Assembly (NCBI GenBank): GCA_022560025.1
Contig: JAFISE010000090.1
Location: 1-64,000, forward strand
Origin: Stagonosporopsis chrysanthemi
Lineage: Eukaryota > Ascomycota > Dothideomycetes > Pleosporales > Didymellaceae
DNA length: 64,000 nt
Direction of reading: 5' to 3'
Within the stretch, counting starts at the first letter, position 1. The number at the start of each line of letters is the position of its first letter. The translations under genes and the position numbers were made by a program. Under the pieces are notes generated by a model. It had not been told where the DNA came from. It ran no database searches and saw only the letters and a list, made by a program, of their open reading frames with translations. Shown here one piece after another: positions 1 to 10,236 of this stretch.

Positions 1-786
1 GCATTGTGGTGTTGAGTTATTGTAGATTCAAAAACAAGATGAAATGTGGTGGGGGTGCGCATCGGGTGACCGTGCGCATCGGGTGGCCGAATACAGTAGC
101 CCCTAGCCGCCGACTTCCGCAATGGCGCAACGGTCCGATCACTGACCAACCCTAGTCGCCGTTGAATACCGTGCTCAATGATGAGTCGCGACTGCTGCCA
201 TCGGTCGGCCATCACACCGGATAGAGCTGTTCTTGCATCGTCTCCCAGGGGTATTCACCAAGGACATGGAACATTGCCAGCAACCCTGGCCCATAATTCA
301 AACTTTGGCATATGTCAACCTGTCAAGAATTGGTTTTTATGCGCGAGAGCATGGTTTGTATGCTGGCTACCACGGTAAGGAAAGATGCATCTCAAAGCTT
401 GGTTGGTGTCAAGGCTGTGTTGCGCAATCCAGTTGCTTCATATTGAAGAGCCTCAGCTCGCTATTGATTCAACGATCCTCACGCGGTGTCGCAACCTCAT
501 TATCGGGATGAGCCGCATACAAACCGACAGGTGTCACTCCGATCGGCCATTACTGTATCGAGAACCATCATACTACAAGGAAACAAGAAACATGTGCCCC
601 TGTACCGTTACAGAAGAACTTCATGGCTGTATGAGCACCTGCAGCATACAAGGTCCCTGCAGTCCTTCGGGCTAAGACTGCCAAGCGATACCACTGTCTT
701 TCACAGCCTTCATTTATCTTACAGGCGCGAGCCGTGGACTTTTGAATCTTACCTCTGCCAACTGCTCACCCTGGCTTTTGAGCGCG
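1..786. other. Intergenic, no gene recognised
   Basis: No open frame here resembles a known protein. A short direct repeat of the phrase gcgcatcgggtg lies near positions 57-85. The stretch ends at the start of the receptor-like gene. Confidence 0.5.
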
Positions 787-2134
787 ATGCAACACAACTA
801 TACTAAGGGGAGCATGGTTGCGCTGGCAATATCCTTCATGCTCCTCCCTCTTGTCTTTATGAGTCTTCGTATATGGGCCAAAAGCATGACGAAACGCTTC
901 GCCTGGGACGACTACCTCGCGATAGGGGCACTTGTCAGCCATCACACTCGCATAGCATGTTCGACAATATTGACTGGTAACAGCTGGTATCAATGACGTG
1001 TTGCATACTTCAACTTGCGAGTAAGTCTGCACTTTTACAAGGCGACAATTCCTCTGACGAACATTTCAGCAACCATTCACGGCCATCTTGGCCAGCACCA
1101 GCCAGTTGATGCACTCGGAAACGCCATCCTGGACGACCCCGGGCTAATTTTCTTTCAAGAGGTACGGAGTGCCGGCTTTCTCTTGGCTGTGTACTCATTC
1201 CGAACAGACAAAATTTGCGTTAAACATGATCTCTATCATCGGTCTCGGACTCGTCAAAGCCTCGATACTAGTCATGTACAAGAACATCTTCGACGTCCCC
1301 AAGTTCCGAGTCGCTGTCTACATCGTCCTAGCATATGTCATCGGCTGGACAGTCAGCTTCACCTTCTCGCATCTCTTTACTTGCTATCCAATCACAGTGT
1401 TCATTGAGCCTTACTACAACAACAGTTGCGTCGAGACTGTGCCAATGTTCCTGGCTCTTCTTGTAAGTCACTCTTACATCCCAACACTGGAAAAGCCGCC
1501 GAGCACCCTCATAACAGTTGCCTGCTGAATGTACTGACAATGTCGTAGTACACGGATGTTCTTGCAGATTTCGTCATCCTTGTGCTCCCGATACCTATGG
1601 TGCTGAGTATCAAAATGAACGCTCGAAGAAAGCTCATCGTAATTGGCATCCTTATGCTGGGCGCAGCGTAAGTCCACATTCAAGTAAACTACAGATATGC
1701 GCTGACAAAGAAGCGTGTGCGCTGTCAGTGTCACTCGCGTTGTAGCCACATACTCCATCGCGGAGGAGTACATCAAACACCCGAACGATGTCATATACTA
1801 CACAGCGCCAGTGTTCTTCTGGACCAACATCGAGCTCTCGTTAGCTATCGTCTGCGCGTGCCTACCCACGCTGCGACCCATCTGGTTCCACTTCAACCCG
1901 CGTCCTTTGAAAACGAACACCGGCTCAGGCTACGGGTCGTCCAAGCCCACAGGAACGAAGCCCAGTTATTACGGGAGCAAGTATGCCGAACACGCTCATG
2001 AGCAGTACACAGAGCTTGACGAGATTGAGCTTACGCGTCACGAACCAAGTCCATCTTCTCAGTCAGATCCGCCATCCATGACCGATGAGCATGGCATCCT
2101 GAAGGCTGTGACTATCCGCCAGTCACTGGATTAA
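787..2134 (+). CDS. Fungal rhodopsin-fold (Pth11-like) seven-TM membrane protein
   Basis: Six exons fit in phase: 787-933, 984-1020, 1070-1161, 1208-1462, 1549-1667 and 1714-2134, giving 356 residues. The first helix is followed by FAWDDYLAIGAL, the W-D-D-Y hallmark of the fungal rhodopsin-domain family. Later exons carry VKASILVMYKNIF and a helix with SFTFSHLFTCYPI. YTDVLADFVILVLPIPMVL and the helix near LPTLRPIW close the core, and a polar cytoplasmic tail of about 80 residues follows. Family members are plasma-membrane proteins, some of them Pth11-type receptors; the ligand cannot be told. The ATG at 787 was chosen because it directly precedes the first helix. The donor at 934 (GTCAGC) is weak, so the first junction is the least certain. 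Introns are 46-86 nt. Confidence 0.8.
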
Positions 2135-2841
2135 ACAAGATGAGGATCTCCGTGACCGAGGGCGACTGGACTTTGCGAATAATTTTCAAGGATAGAAGTG
2201 TATATGTTGAACGACGGGACGGTCATTTGGAATAGACCATGCGCAACAATAGCATGTAAAGTGACCATGGGGGACGAGCTTTGTGCCTGCAAGATCTAGC
2301 TGAGTGACATACAGAATACATTTAGCCGATTGTGCACGTTCTCCGCTGTGCATTTACGCTACGGTCCGAATCGCCCTGCCGAGAACCTTAAGTGTATGGA
2401 GCCGCGTCCTTTCAACACCTCCGATTGGTTTTCACACCGGGACTGAACACCTTGACTAGCAGGGGTGCACAACATGCTCGAACAGGAAGGCCGCATAAAA
2501 CATCGGACCTTTCTGTATCGAAAGAGCACATTCACTTCCTTAGCCGGAAGATTCGATGGCAGTGTCATATTGGCAAACTCGCCATAATCCGCACATGGCA
2601 CTACATCCGAGGATGGTGCTGCGCTTGCGACTCGTCCACCGGTACTGCACCACCTCAGACCCGCACGGCTTACATTCGCAGAGATAACTGGTTCCAGGTG
2701 CGTGTCACGACTCAAGATCCTGCCTGTCGGACATCGACATGCATGCCTGTTGAGTGGAGCAACCATTTTCGATGGCGGAGGATATAAAATGCCCGGACGG
2801 CCTCAAGAAGCGCGGTGTCGATATCTTACACCCTGCTCACG
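2135..2841. other. Intergenic with promoter of the FAD oxidoreductase
   Basis: No credible gene is seen in about 700 bp. The 3' end holds the TATA box of the next gene. Open frames of about 130 codons on both strands have no recognisable features. Confidence 0.5.
2783..2789 (+). promoter_or_regulatory. TATA box of the FAD oxidoreductase gene
   Basis: TATAAAA lies 53 bp before the chosen ATG at 2842. This agrees with a short 5' leader and supports that start over the upstream TTG/ATG alternatives. Confidence 0.5.
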
Positions 2842-4352
2842 ATGAAGGTTCTGCTTGCTGTTTTGTCTGCGGTCTCTGCCGCTTCAGCCCTTGCTATTCG
2901 AGCACCAACGATTGCCCAAGATCTGGCGGCATTGGTCTCGTCCGCTTCGCAAGTCTCGATCGACCTCAAAGTCAGATGGAGTGACTTCAACGCACCGCTG
3001 CCGTCGGTTGTTGTCAATGTGTCGTCAGAAATAGACGTCGCTGCGGTTGTATGTTGATCATAGTCTGTGGACAGTACACCACGCTCATTCTGTTCAGATC
3101 AAGTACTGCGCCAAATCCAACATTCCCTTCCTGGCACAAAATGGTGGTATTGCTTGGGCGAAGACATTCAACCTCGGACAATCCGGCGTGCTGATCAATC
3201 TTGCGGGACTCAATGCCGTCACTGTTAAGAAGGACTTGAAGGAAGTGACCATCGGCGGTGGAGCGAGTATTGGCGATACGATCGCCGCAGCAGATGCTGC
3301 CGGCGCACTGGTCTTGACTGGAAACTGCAACTGCGTCGGCTCAGTCAGTGCGTACCTTGGTGGAGGCTACGGTATGTCATAGCAGATGGATGTGATATAG
3401 TTCTACTAACTTCCCAGGCAACCTCATGGGCGAAGTCGGCTTTGGCGTTGACAACATCATCTCGCTCCGCATCGTCACCGCAGACGGTATTATCCGTACG
3501 GTCTCCAAGTCCTCCGATGCCGAACTCTTCTGGGCCATGCGCGGCGCAGGTCCAAACTTCGGCGTCGTGCTCTCTGCAACCGTCGCCGCGATGCCCGCGA
3601 CGACCACCGACCGTACAGCCTGGCTATTTGACATGTTCTTCCCTGCCGAGCAACTGCCTCAAGTTGCCCAAGCAATCGAGGACCTCCCTCTTACCCCCGA
3701 GCAGCGCATCTACCTCGTCCTCACCAGTTCCGGGCCCCCACTCAACACGCCCTCTGTCCTCGTAACCGGCTTCCTGCGCAAGGGAACTGAAGAAAGCGGC
3801 CGTGCGGCCTTCAAACCAATTTTCGACCTTGCCTACTCCAGCGTCTCCACCTCAGTCGCGCCGTACGCCCGCTGGAACGACGCCAACATCAACTTCTGCC
3901 AGCGCGGCGGCCGCAAGCCTGCCTTCAGCACCGCCATCACCACGATGAAGCCTCAGGTGTGGCCGCAGATCTGGGACGCCTACACAGCCTTCCAGGCGAA
4001 GGGCCCCAGCTCGGCGGTCCTCATCGAGCGCTACAACCTCACCGCTGCGCGCACCGCAAACGGCGCCGCGACGGCGTTCAACCCCGCGCTGAGAAACGTG
4101 TTTGCCCAGGCGATTGTCATCCCGTGGTACGACGACGCAGGGCTGGACGCCGAGGCGCTGGACTTCGGCAAGAAGGTTAGAGGGTTGTGGAGCGACGCGC
4201 CGGATGCGACACAGAACCCAACGTATGCCAACTTCGCACACGGTGATGAATCATTAGAGGCGATCTATGGCGACAGTCTGCCGAGGCTGCGGACACTGAA
4301 GAAGAAGTGGGACCCCAAGGGGGTATTTGGACAGTGGTTCCCTATCAAGTAG
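2842..4352 (+). CDS. Secreted FAD-linked oxidoreductase, BBE/VAO family
   Basis: Three exons (2842-3048, 3098-3371, 3418-4352) give 471 residues. A signal peptide (MKVLLAVLSAVSAASALA) supports this ATG. The PCMH-type FAD domain follows, with TIGGGASIGDTI, the flavin-linking Cys region GNCNCVG, and YGNLMGEVGFGVDN. A BBE-type C-terminus ends in DPKGVFGQWFP. Relatives oxidise alkaloids, sugars or secondary metabolites with O2; the substrate is unknown here. In the usual bicovalent enzymes a His sits in the GGHSW-like loop, but here the loop reads NGGIAW, so histidyl attachment looks lost while the Cys is present. Introns are 49 and 46 nt with good splice sites and a CTAAC branch point in the second. 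No other secondary-metabolism genes lie beside it. Confidence 0.88.
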
Positions 4353-4460
4353 GAGGATGCATAGAGTGTAATGTCTAAACAAAACCCCCTTAGCTTGTAG
4401 GTACAAGTATATGTTAAAGTAAGCTTTGCATGCCCTCCCGCAAATTTGCGGACGAATAGT

Positions 4461-5330
4461 CTATCCCTCCCGCCTGCGCTCCAGCACTTCGCACTCGACC
4501 CGGAACTCATCCCACGCCACGCATCCCTCCTTCTGCGCCACCTCCCCAACCTTCCTCTTCACCTCTTCCATCCCCCGCTCATCTTCCCTCTCCCAACCCA
4601 CGAGCACGAAAAATACCGCACCCTTCTCCTGCCCTTCTCCTCTCTCTCTCTGCTCACTCCCTCTCTGTCCACGAACCGGAAAATCATCTTCAAGCCCCCA
4701 CCCCGCCGTAACAGCGCCGCGGCCCTTTTGGGGCTCACTCAACTCCTCTCGCAGCGACGCAAACGCGTCCTGCAGCCTCTCTTTCTCGGCCTCGGAAAGC
4801 GCAGCCGGGAAGAAAACAGTCACGATCTGGGTCGCGGGCGACCGGAGAGGCTGGGTCGAGGGCAGGAGCGCGTGCTTGGTGAAGCCCGGGGTGAAGACTT
4901 CGCCGAAGCGCTGGGTAGCGCGGGCGCCAAATCTGGGGGATGTGAGCGGGGATTGGGGAAGAGGGCAAGAGGTTTTAGTGGGGGGGGGGGGAAGATTGAG
5001 GGAAAGAGAGGGAGATTGGTAAGGGGAAAGGGAACACGGTGACGCGGCAAACCAGCCAACACGAAACAGAGATATGAAGAACACAACTCACGTCTTCGCA
5101 AACGCGTGGTGTGCATCCAGATTCGCCCACTCAAACCACGCCCACACTCTTCTCTCTTCTTTTTCCCCATTCTCCTCGGCCCAGAGTATCGCCCCCGGAC
5201 CCCCGTCTGCCCCGATAATACTCTCCCACGCCTCTTTCAAGATGCTTCCATCCGGGGTGGAAAAGTCAAGCGCTGTTTTGCCGGGCTGGATGTGCATCAT
5301 GCCCACTTCGGCGATGGGGTGTGTGGACAT
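4461..5330 (-). CDS. Small ABM/EthD-like dimeric alpha/beta-barrel protein
   Basis: Two exons on the minus strand (5330-5092 and 4932-4461) give 236 residues. The N-terminal part (MSTHPIAEVGMMHIQPGKTALD... SIIGADGGPGAILWAEENGEKEERRVWAWFEW split here) has the look of an antibiotic-biosynthesis-monooxygenase-like barrel: a leading strand, a helix, then a W-x-W-F-E-W strand and a second ferredoxin-like half after the intron. The C-terminus is charged. The intron (5091-4933) has donor GTGAGT and contains a C12 tract, seen as G12 on the plus strand. It lies tail-to-tail with the BBE oxidoreductase, 108 bp apart. Function is unknown; the barrel assignment is by pattern only. Confidence 0.65.
4980..4991 (+). 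repeat. G12 homopolymer inside an intron
   Basis: Twelve consecutive G on the plus strand lie within the single intron of the neighbouring minus-strand gene. Confidence 0.9.
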
Positions 5331-5845
5331 GGTGATTTTGTTTTTTTCTGGCGGGGGCTGGTTCAGTAGACAGATAAGCGAGAGGGGGTGAAAGAAAAGA
5401 CACGCGGTATTTTGCAGCGACTTTGAGAGCGAAGAGGTGATGATGATGCGGGTGCGTTGAAGTCTATGTAGGGGTCAGTCGTCCGGTTGAGGTTATATAC
5501 TTTCCTTTCCCCTTCCACTTCCACCTCAACTGCACTAGAGCGTGCATATTGTGTATACTATTTCGTATCGTACGCTGTTAGGCAGACACTTCTAGCACGC
5601 GAGAGTAGGTTCTAACACTCTCTCCCTCTTTCTCACCTGCTCAGTATTCCACTACTTACACACCAACTTAGCGTGCAGCAAGAAGTGCCCTGCTGAGAGA
5701 CTGCCGCGTCACCTCCCTCTTTCTCTGGTAATCTGTAGACGTACAGCTAACGTGTTAACGCGCGTCAAATCGCCGCTGTGCCGTCGTAGTTTCGTGGTGA
5801 CGCAGCTTAGAGCACCTGGGTGTAGAGCTAAGAGGGGGAGGATAA

Positions 5846-5879
5846 CAGCTGCCTAGCTGCCTAGCTGCCTAGCTGCCTA
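5846..5879 (+). repeat. 8-bp tandem repeat (AGCTGCCT)x4
   Basis: Four back-to-back copies of AGCTGCCT directly precede the duplicated promoter fragment. Confidence 0.85.
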
Positions 5880-5881
5880 GG

Positions 5882-5977
5882 CGTGCTACGTAATGCGCGC
5901 AATACGACTCAAGGCCAGACAGCCTGACCAATTCTTAGCTTGTTCCTTCTTTACACCACGAGTCGCCCTCAATTATG
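5882..5977 (+). promoter_or_regulatory. Degraded copy of the ankyrin-gene promoter
   Basis: This stretch aligns base for base with 11659-11753, the leader and ATG of the F-box/ankyrin gene. Shared blocks include gccagacagcctga and tgttccttctttacaccac. The TATATAA of the intact copy is replaced by an ACGTAAT-like sequence, and homology stops at the ATG. The frame after the ATG here closes after ten codons. Confidence 0.75.
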
Positions 5978-6119
5978 AAGAAATACATAAAACGTCGTGG
6001 TCGTTGATAAAAGGTGGCCCAGGGGAATTGATCGACATTGCCAATGTTGATGGCTTGAACAGCCCTAAAGCCGTGGCCATTGAATGAGTACAGTGCTTTT
6101 GGGCTTGTTATCTCGCTCA

Positions 6120-6135
6120 GGGGGGGGGGGGGGGG
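6120..6135 (+). repeat. G16 homopolymer
   Basis: Sixteen consecutive G, intergenic. Exact length may be a sequencing uncertainty. Confidence 0.9.
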
Positions 6136-7630
6136 TTCGGATGGTGCAGTGTGTAGTTGCTGCCTCCAAGTAACTCATTAAACGGTGGATCGCTCGCGGC
6201 CTGGGACTGCTTCCATGACCGCGGATCCGTGCGTGATAATGACTTCATTGTTGGGAGTATTCAGACACAGGGTAAGGACGGAACTACAATCATCTGAATC
6301 TCCTCGATTGAAGAGCTGAAGGGGAGCATCCGCTGAGACTGCTGAACAAAGGCTCGCACACAGTTCCAATGGCTTTCAGTAAGACACGTAGGAAGTCCGA
6401 ACGGACTCGCCCTTAGAAAACCAGATTGAGCAGAGGAGGAGCGTACGGACTTACGCTTGGGTTCATTGACAGTCAAATGCCGTTATGGAGCACGGAAGTA
6501 GATATCTTCGAGCTTCGCCTCGACCGGCGTATAGTCATGTGTGACACGCCGACTCAAAAGGTGATCAATCACCTCATCGGTTCATCCGAGTACCAGCTGA
6601 TTCAGGAGATGACGTGCGTCAAGGTCGCAACGACGTGCGTGAGATTGGCTCGTTTTCAAGTTTGTTGGCACATCGCACCTGTCCCGCGAGGACCGATGTC
6701 TCCATGGTTATTGATGTGCAGGCGGCAATGCGTTGAGCTGCAAGTCAGAGTGATGACGGAGCCATAGATCCAGTAGCAGCCAGGAGCGTGGCTGGGTCTG
6801 GCCAACCCAAGCCCCGATATGGCGACCCGCAGTGGACCGCGGCCCGGTGCGTTCTATCTTTACCTACCGTGCGATAGGTATTGTGAGCACAAGGCTGTTT
6901 CTCCCACCAATGATTCTCTTGCTTGAGATAGCCAAGCACTGGGTTGTAGGGGACAGGCACTACAAGGTCGGATGGAGGTTTTCCAAATGTATTGCACAGA
7001 TCTCAATGACAGCCAAGCTTGGTAAAAACCTTGGAACTCGTTGGCAGGCGCTCTATGCCTAGCGAAGATTGGAGGAAATTCATCTCTGCGCAGCTATGTG
7101 TATCTGAAAGGCCTTGACCACTCGCTGTGACCGCAGCGAAGGAATCTCACATGTATACGTGGCACTTAATGCACGGCTTCGCCTAAACCCATTGCTGATA
7201 GATTTTGGCAGGCAGTTCGCTCGTTGCTGCCCAAGTCAAGCGTTCGATCATCGTTAGCATGTTGTTGTAAAAAAACCCTTCATGACAATTAAATGACTTA
7301 AATTTGGCGTATCGACGACATGCGCCTAGCCTGGTGTGCCAAATTCGTTGGGAAAAAGAAAAGAGCGTGCCAACAGTGAGCAAGTAGCTATGCAGCAATC
7401 GGCAATTCGAGCCCCATTTCTTTAGATAAATAAGCAAGTTTAGTCATGGTATGCAGGCAAAAGGCTATCATGTCCTGTTTAGGAAGAGAAAGGCCTGAGA
7501 CATTAAAAGGTTCTTGATAGCGCTATTTCCCTTGACATCTCATCAGATCTACCAGACACCAGATTGAACACGTTTCAAAATTAATACTCAGTCTGCGCAC
7601 CGATATTGCCAATCTCGTTTTTCGCACAGC

Positions 7631-8254
7631 ATGTCAAATTCCGCCAACAAATTGATACCCGAAACGATTGCAATTCTCAAGGACATCACGATACACTACA
7701 AAAGTGTAGAACATGACAAAGATCTCCCGAGAGCCTTCCAAGGAGCAGATCAAGGGCTGATTCTTATCCAGAATGCTCTGGAGACCGCTGAGCCTGAGTT
7801 ATGCACAAATGGCCTGATCGGTGGCCAAGCCAGCGCCTTGAAAGCCTGCAACATGAAAGCAAAGCTGTCGAAGAGCGTATTCAAGGACTTTGTGGAAGCA
7901 CCAAAGTCTTCGAGATTCGTGCATTACAAGTTGGCTGTGCAACAAAAGGGCGAGGGACAAAGCTTGGAGGTCTTGATAAGAGGCATGATGCAAGACGTTT
8001 GTAACCTCGCCGAGAACAACACGATTGAAGCGGTAACAGGAACGCAAATCCAAGGATTGCACGATGCGATGGACAAATTGTCAAAGATGGAGCCTTCTGT
8101 GCCGATTGAGGAGCCGAGCCACACTTTCAACAGCTACGACACCTCGCACCAATTCAATGCTATTGGTGGGACTCAGAACAACAATCCGGGCAATGGAAAT
8201 CAGTTCCCTGGTTCTACTTTCACTGCACCCGTAAATTTTACACAAGACAAATAG
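7631..8254 (+). CDS. SesA-domain protein with C-terminal sigma amyloid motif
   Basis: Single-exon gene of 207 residues. Residues 1 to about 150 match the all-helical SesA / NACHT-NTPase N-terminal domain of fungal NLRs and stand-alone effectors: HDKDLPRAFQGADQGLILI, then ALKACNMKAKLSKSVFKDF, then RFVHYKLAVQQKG and LIRGMMQDVCNLAENN. Residues about 164-203 form a Gly/Asn/Gln-rich segment with GGTQNNNPGNGNQFPG, the sigma motif of HET-s-like fungal amyloids. In this family a C-terminal amyloid motif lets an effector be templated by the matching N-terminal motif of an activated NLR. The next gene, a HET-domain protein 1.1 kb downstream on the same strand, carries a closely similar motif. The ATG lies at the start of the conserved domain, and no intron is needed. 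Confidence 0.82.
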   Translation: MSNSANKLIPETIAILKDITIHYKSVEHDKDLPRAFQGADQGLILIQNALETAEPELCTNGLIGGQASALKACNMKAKLSKSVFKDFVEAPKSSRFVHYKLAVQQKGEGQSLEVLIRGMMQDVCNLAENNTIEAVTGTQIQGLHDAMDKLSKMEPSVPIEEPSHTFNSYDTSHQFNAIGGTQNNNPGNGNQFPGSTFTAPVNFTQDK

Positions 8255-9321
8255 CAAGAGCTCCGTGACTTAATGGTCTCCGTATTGATCGACGCGGACA
8301 AGAAATCTGATCAGATTATGCGAATGTTTGTGCCCACATTTCTTCTATCCCCATTAACGATTGAAAAATTTGCCAAATGGACTAGAATACGAACTTTATG
8401 ATACCACGTGTGTTGTCAGTGAGAGCCTTAACTTTGCGGAGTTGTACATAGCATTCCCATACGCTACTACTGGTGACACATTGATGTCCATATGTTTTTT
8501 TTAACTCGGGCCTGTTATTGCGATATTTCACGATCCGAGCGGCAGCGCATCTTACTGCGCCTTCGGCAGAGCCCGGCTGGAAGTTCACAGGCAGTCTGTC
8601 TTGTGACGGCCTTGCATCTAGCATATGCACCTAAATAGGAAGATGTATGCTCAGCCAATCCCGTATTCAATTATCGTGATGATTTGTGGAGTGGGTGTGT
8701 CCACATGCAGAGCATTCCAGTCAATTTTTGGCTTTCGGTCATACTGTCTCTGTCGGGAACCACTCCCTAGCTGACGAAAATGATTCTGCCCGTTAAGTTG
8801 TAATGGGAGTCGTGACCGATTATAGATCCACCATTCAATGGTATATCTGTATCCAAACAACGTTCCGTTCTGAGGTTGCATTCCTTGCAGGATATTATGT
8901 ATCACCCATGAAACTCTTTGTGGCCCTTCCCAGCATTTTACGTTCGAAGCCACGTGCGATCAATTTCCTCAGTATATCTGTGGTAGCTCTTAAAATAATC
9001 GCATCTGTAGGAAGATACCTAGGTACTTCACCACACAACAACGTCTAAGTCCAAGGGTGTCACACCCCAAGAGAAGTCACCTCACTAGTTCTCCGCTACC
9101 GATACATGCAACATAATCAGCTGCTGTGCAGGGCTCTCATAGTGTAGCTGGTTACACCACAATTAGTCAGCAAGGTGCTTATTCATCTCGCTAAAGAATC
9201 CTTGCGCTATACACGACCCCGGTTTCGTGACCTTCTCAGGAGCAACATTAAATGCCACTACATCTGTTCGAAATCTTGGTTCCGCTGAGCAAAGTATCCC
9301 AAGCCCTCTGTGCCTACCATT
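8255..9321. other. Spacer between the two sigma-motif genes
   Basis: About 1.07 kb. On the minus strand, 8953-8651 is open for 100 codons with protein-like but unrecognised composition (for example WWIYNRSRLPLQLNG). It lacks an upstream ATG and may be a remnant. Nothing resembling an NLR is seen. Confidence 0.4.
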
Positions 9322-10236
9322 ATGCGGTTATTGCGATCTGGAGCGAACGGCGAGTTCAGCCTGCTGGAGTACCATGATCCAAGGCACATTCCGCAATATG
9401 CAATCCTCTCACACACCTGGGGACTTGACAACGAAGAGGTATCATTTACAGATCTAGTAAATGGTACAGGCCGCGACAAGCTTGGTTACGCCAAACTCAT
9501 ATTATGTGGAAAACAGGCTGCAAAAGACGGCCTGGAGTACTTCTGGGTAGATATTTGTTGTATTGATAAGACGAGCAGTGCGGAACTTTCAGAGGCTATC
9601 AATTCTATGTTCCGCTGGTACCGTCGTGCAGCCAAATGCTATGCACTCCTCTCGGACGTCTCGATCGCCGTTCCTGACGGCAACAAATTATCTGCCGAAG
9701 ACAGAGCCGCTATACGCCGCAGCAGATGGTTCACTAGAAGCTGGACACTACAGGAGCTTCTTGCCCCTACGGCAGTCGAATTTCTCTCAGTCGAAGGCGA
9801 ACGGCTAGGGGATCGAGCTGGTCTGCTACAAGAACTCCACGATGTGACTAGGATACCCACACAAGCTCTCCAAGGACACCCCTTACCTCAATTCGACATT
9901 GAAGAGCGACTATCATGGGGCAATGGACGACATGCAAAACGCGAAGAAGATGCAGCGTACTCTCTGTTGGGCATTTTCGGTGTCTGCATGCCACCAATCT
10001 ACGGGGAGGGGAGAGAGAACGCATTCCGCCGGCTGCGCAGAGAGATTGAACAGTCTCAAGATCATGAAATGCCGGGACGCGAGGAAAATAAAAGGCGCGC
10101 TGTTAACAATACTGCGCTATATAACAATCGTGGCTTTGGCTCCAATTTCAATTGCCTCGGAGGAAATCAGAATAACAATATAGGTAGTGGCAACCAACTA
10201 TCCGGTACTTTCAACGGCCCTATGAGGTTTGGCTAG
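9322..10236 (+). CDS. HET-domain protein with C-terminal sigma amyloid motif
   Basis: Single exon, 304 residues. The ATG at 9322 starts MRLLRSGANGEFSLLEYHD; the open frame extends only to a GTG before it. The HET domain shows YAILSHTWG (about residue 27), YFWVDICCIDK, MFRWYRRAAKCYALLSDV, RSRWFTRSWTLQELLAP, and the downstream EEDAAYSLLGIFGV. HET-domain proteins act in heterokaryon incompatibility and can trigger regulated cell death. Residues about 265-304 (YNNRGFGSNFNCLGGNQNNN followed by an IGSGNQ-containing tail) form a sigma amyloid motif like that of the SesA gene upstream. This supports a shared amyloid-templated signal that would bring HET domains together. The domain assignment is strong; the signalling role is inferred from the family. 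Confidence 0.9.
   Translation: MRLLRSGANGEFSLLEYHDPRHIPQYAILSHTWGLDNEEVSFTDLVNGTGRDKLGYAKLILCGKQAAKDGLEYFWVDICCIDKTSSAELSEAINSMFRWYRRAAKCYALLSDVSIAVPDGNKLSAEDRAAIRRSRWFTRSWTLQELLAPTAVEFLSVEGERLGDRAGLLQELHDVTRIPTQALQGHPLPQFDIEERLSWGNGRHAKREEDAAYSLLGIFGVCMPPIYGEGRENAFRRLRREIEQSQDHEMPGREENKRRAVNNTALYNNRGFGSNFNCLGGNQNNNIGSGNQLSGTFNGPMRFG

Larger units (their letters stand above)
5331..7630. other. Accessory intergenic region with repeats and decayed ORFs
   Basis: About 2.3 kb without a convincing gene. It holds an 8-bp tandem array, a degraded copy of the promoter found at 11.66 kb, a G16 run, and several unrelated open frames of 60-113 codons around 6178-7062 that match nothing I recognise. The frames may be remnants of a decayed gene once driven by the promoter copy. 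Confidence 0.5.

Noticed and set aside
4426..5042. Two long plus-strand frames of 198 codons opposite the barrel-protein gene
   Set aside because: They run antisense through the coding exon and C/T-rich sequence, have Ser/Pro/Arg low complexity, and the minus strand gives a spliced protein with good borders.
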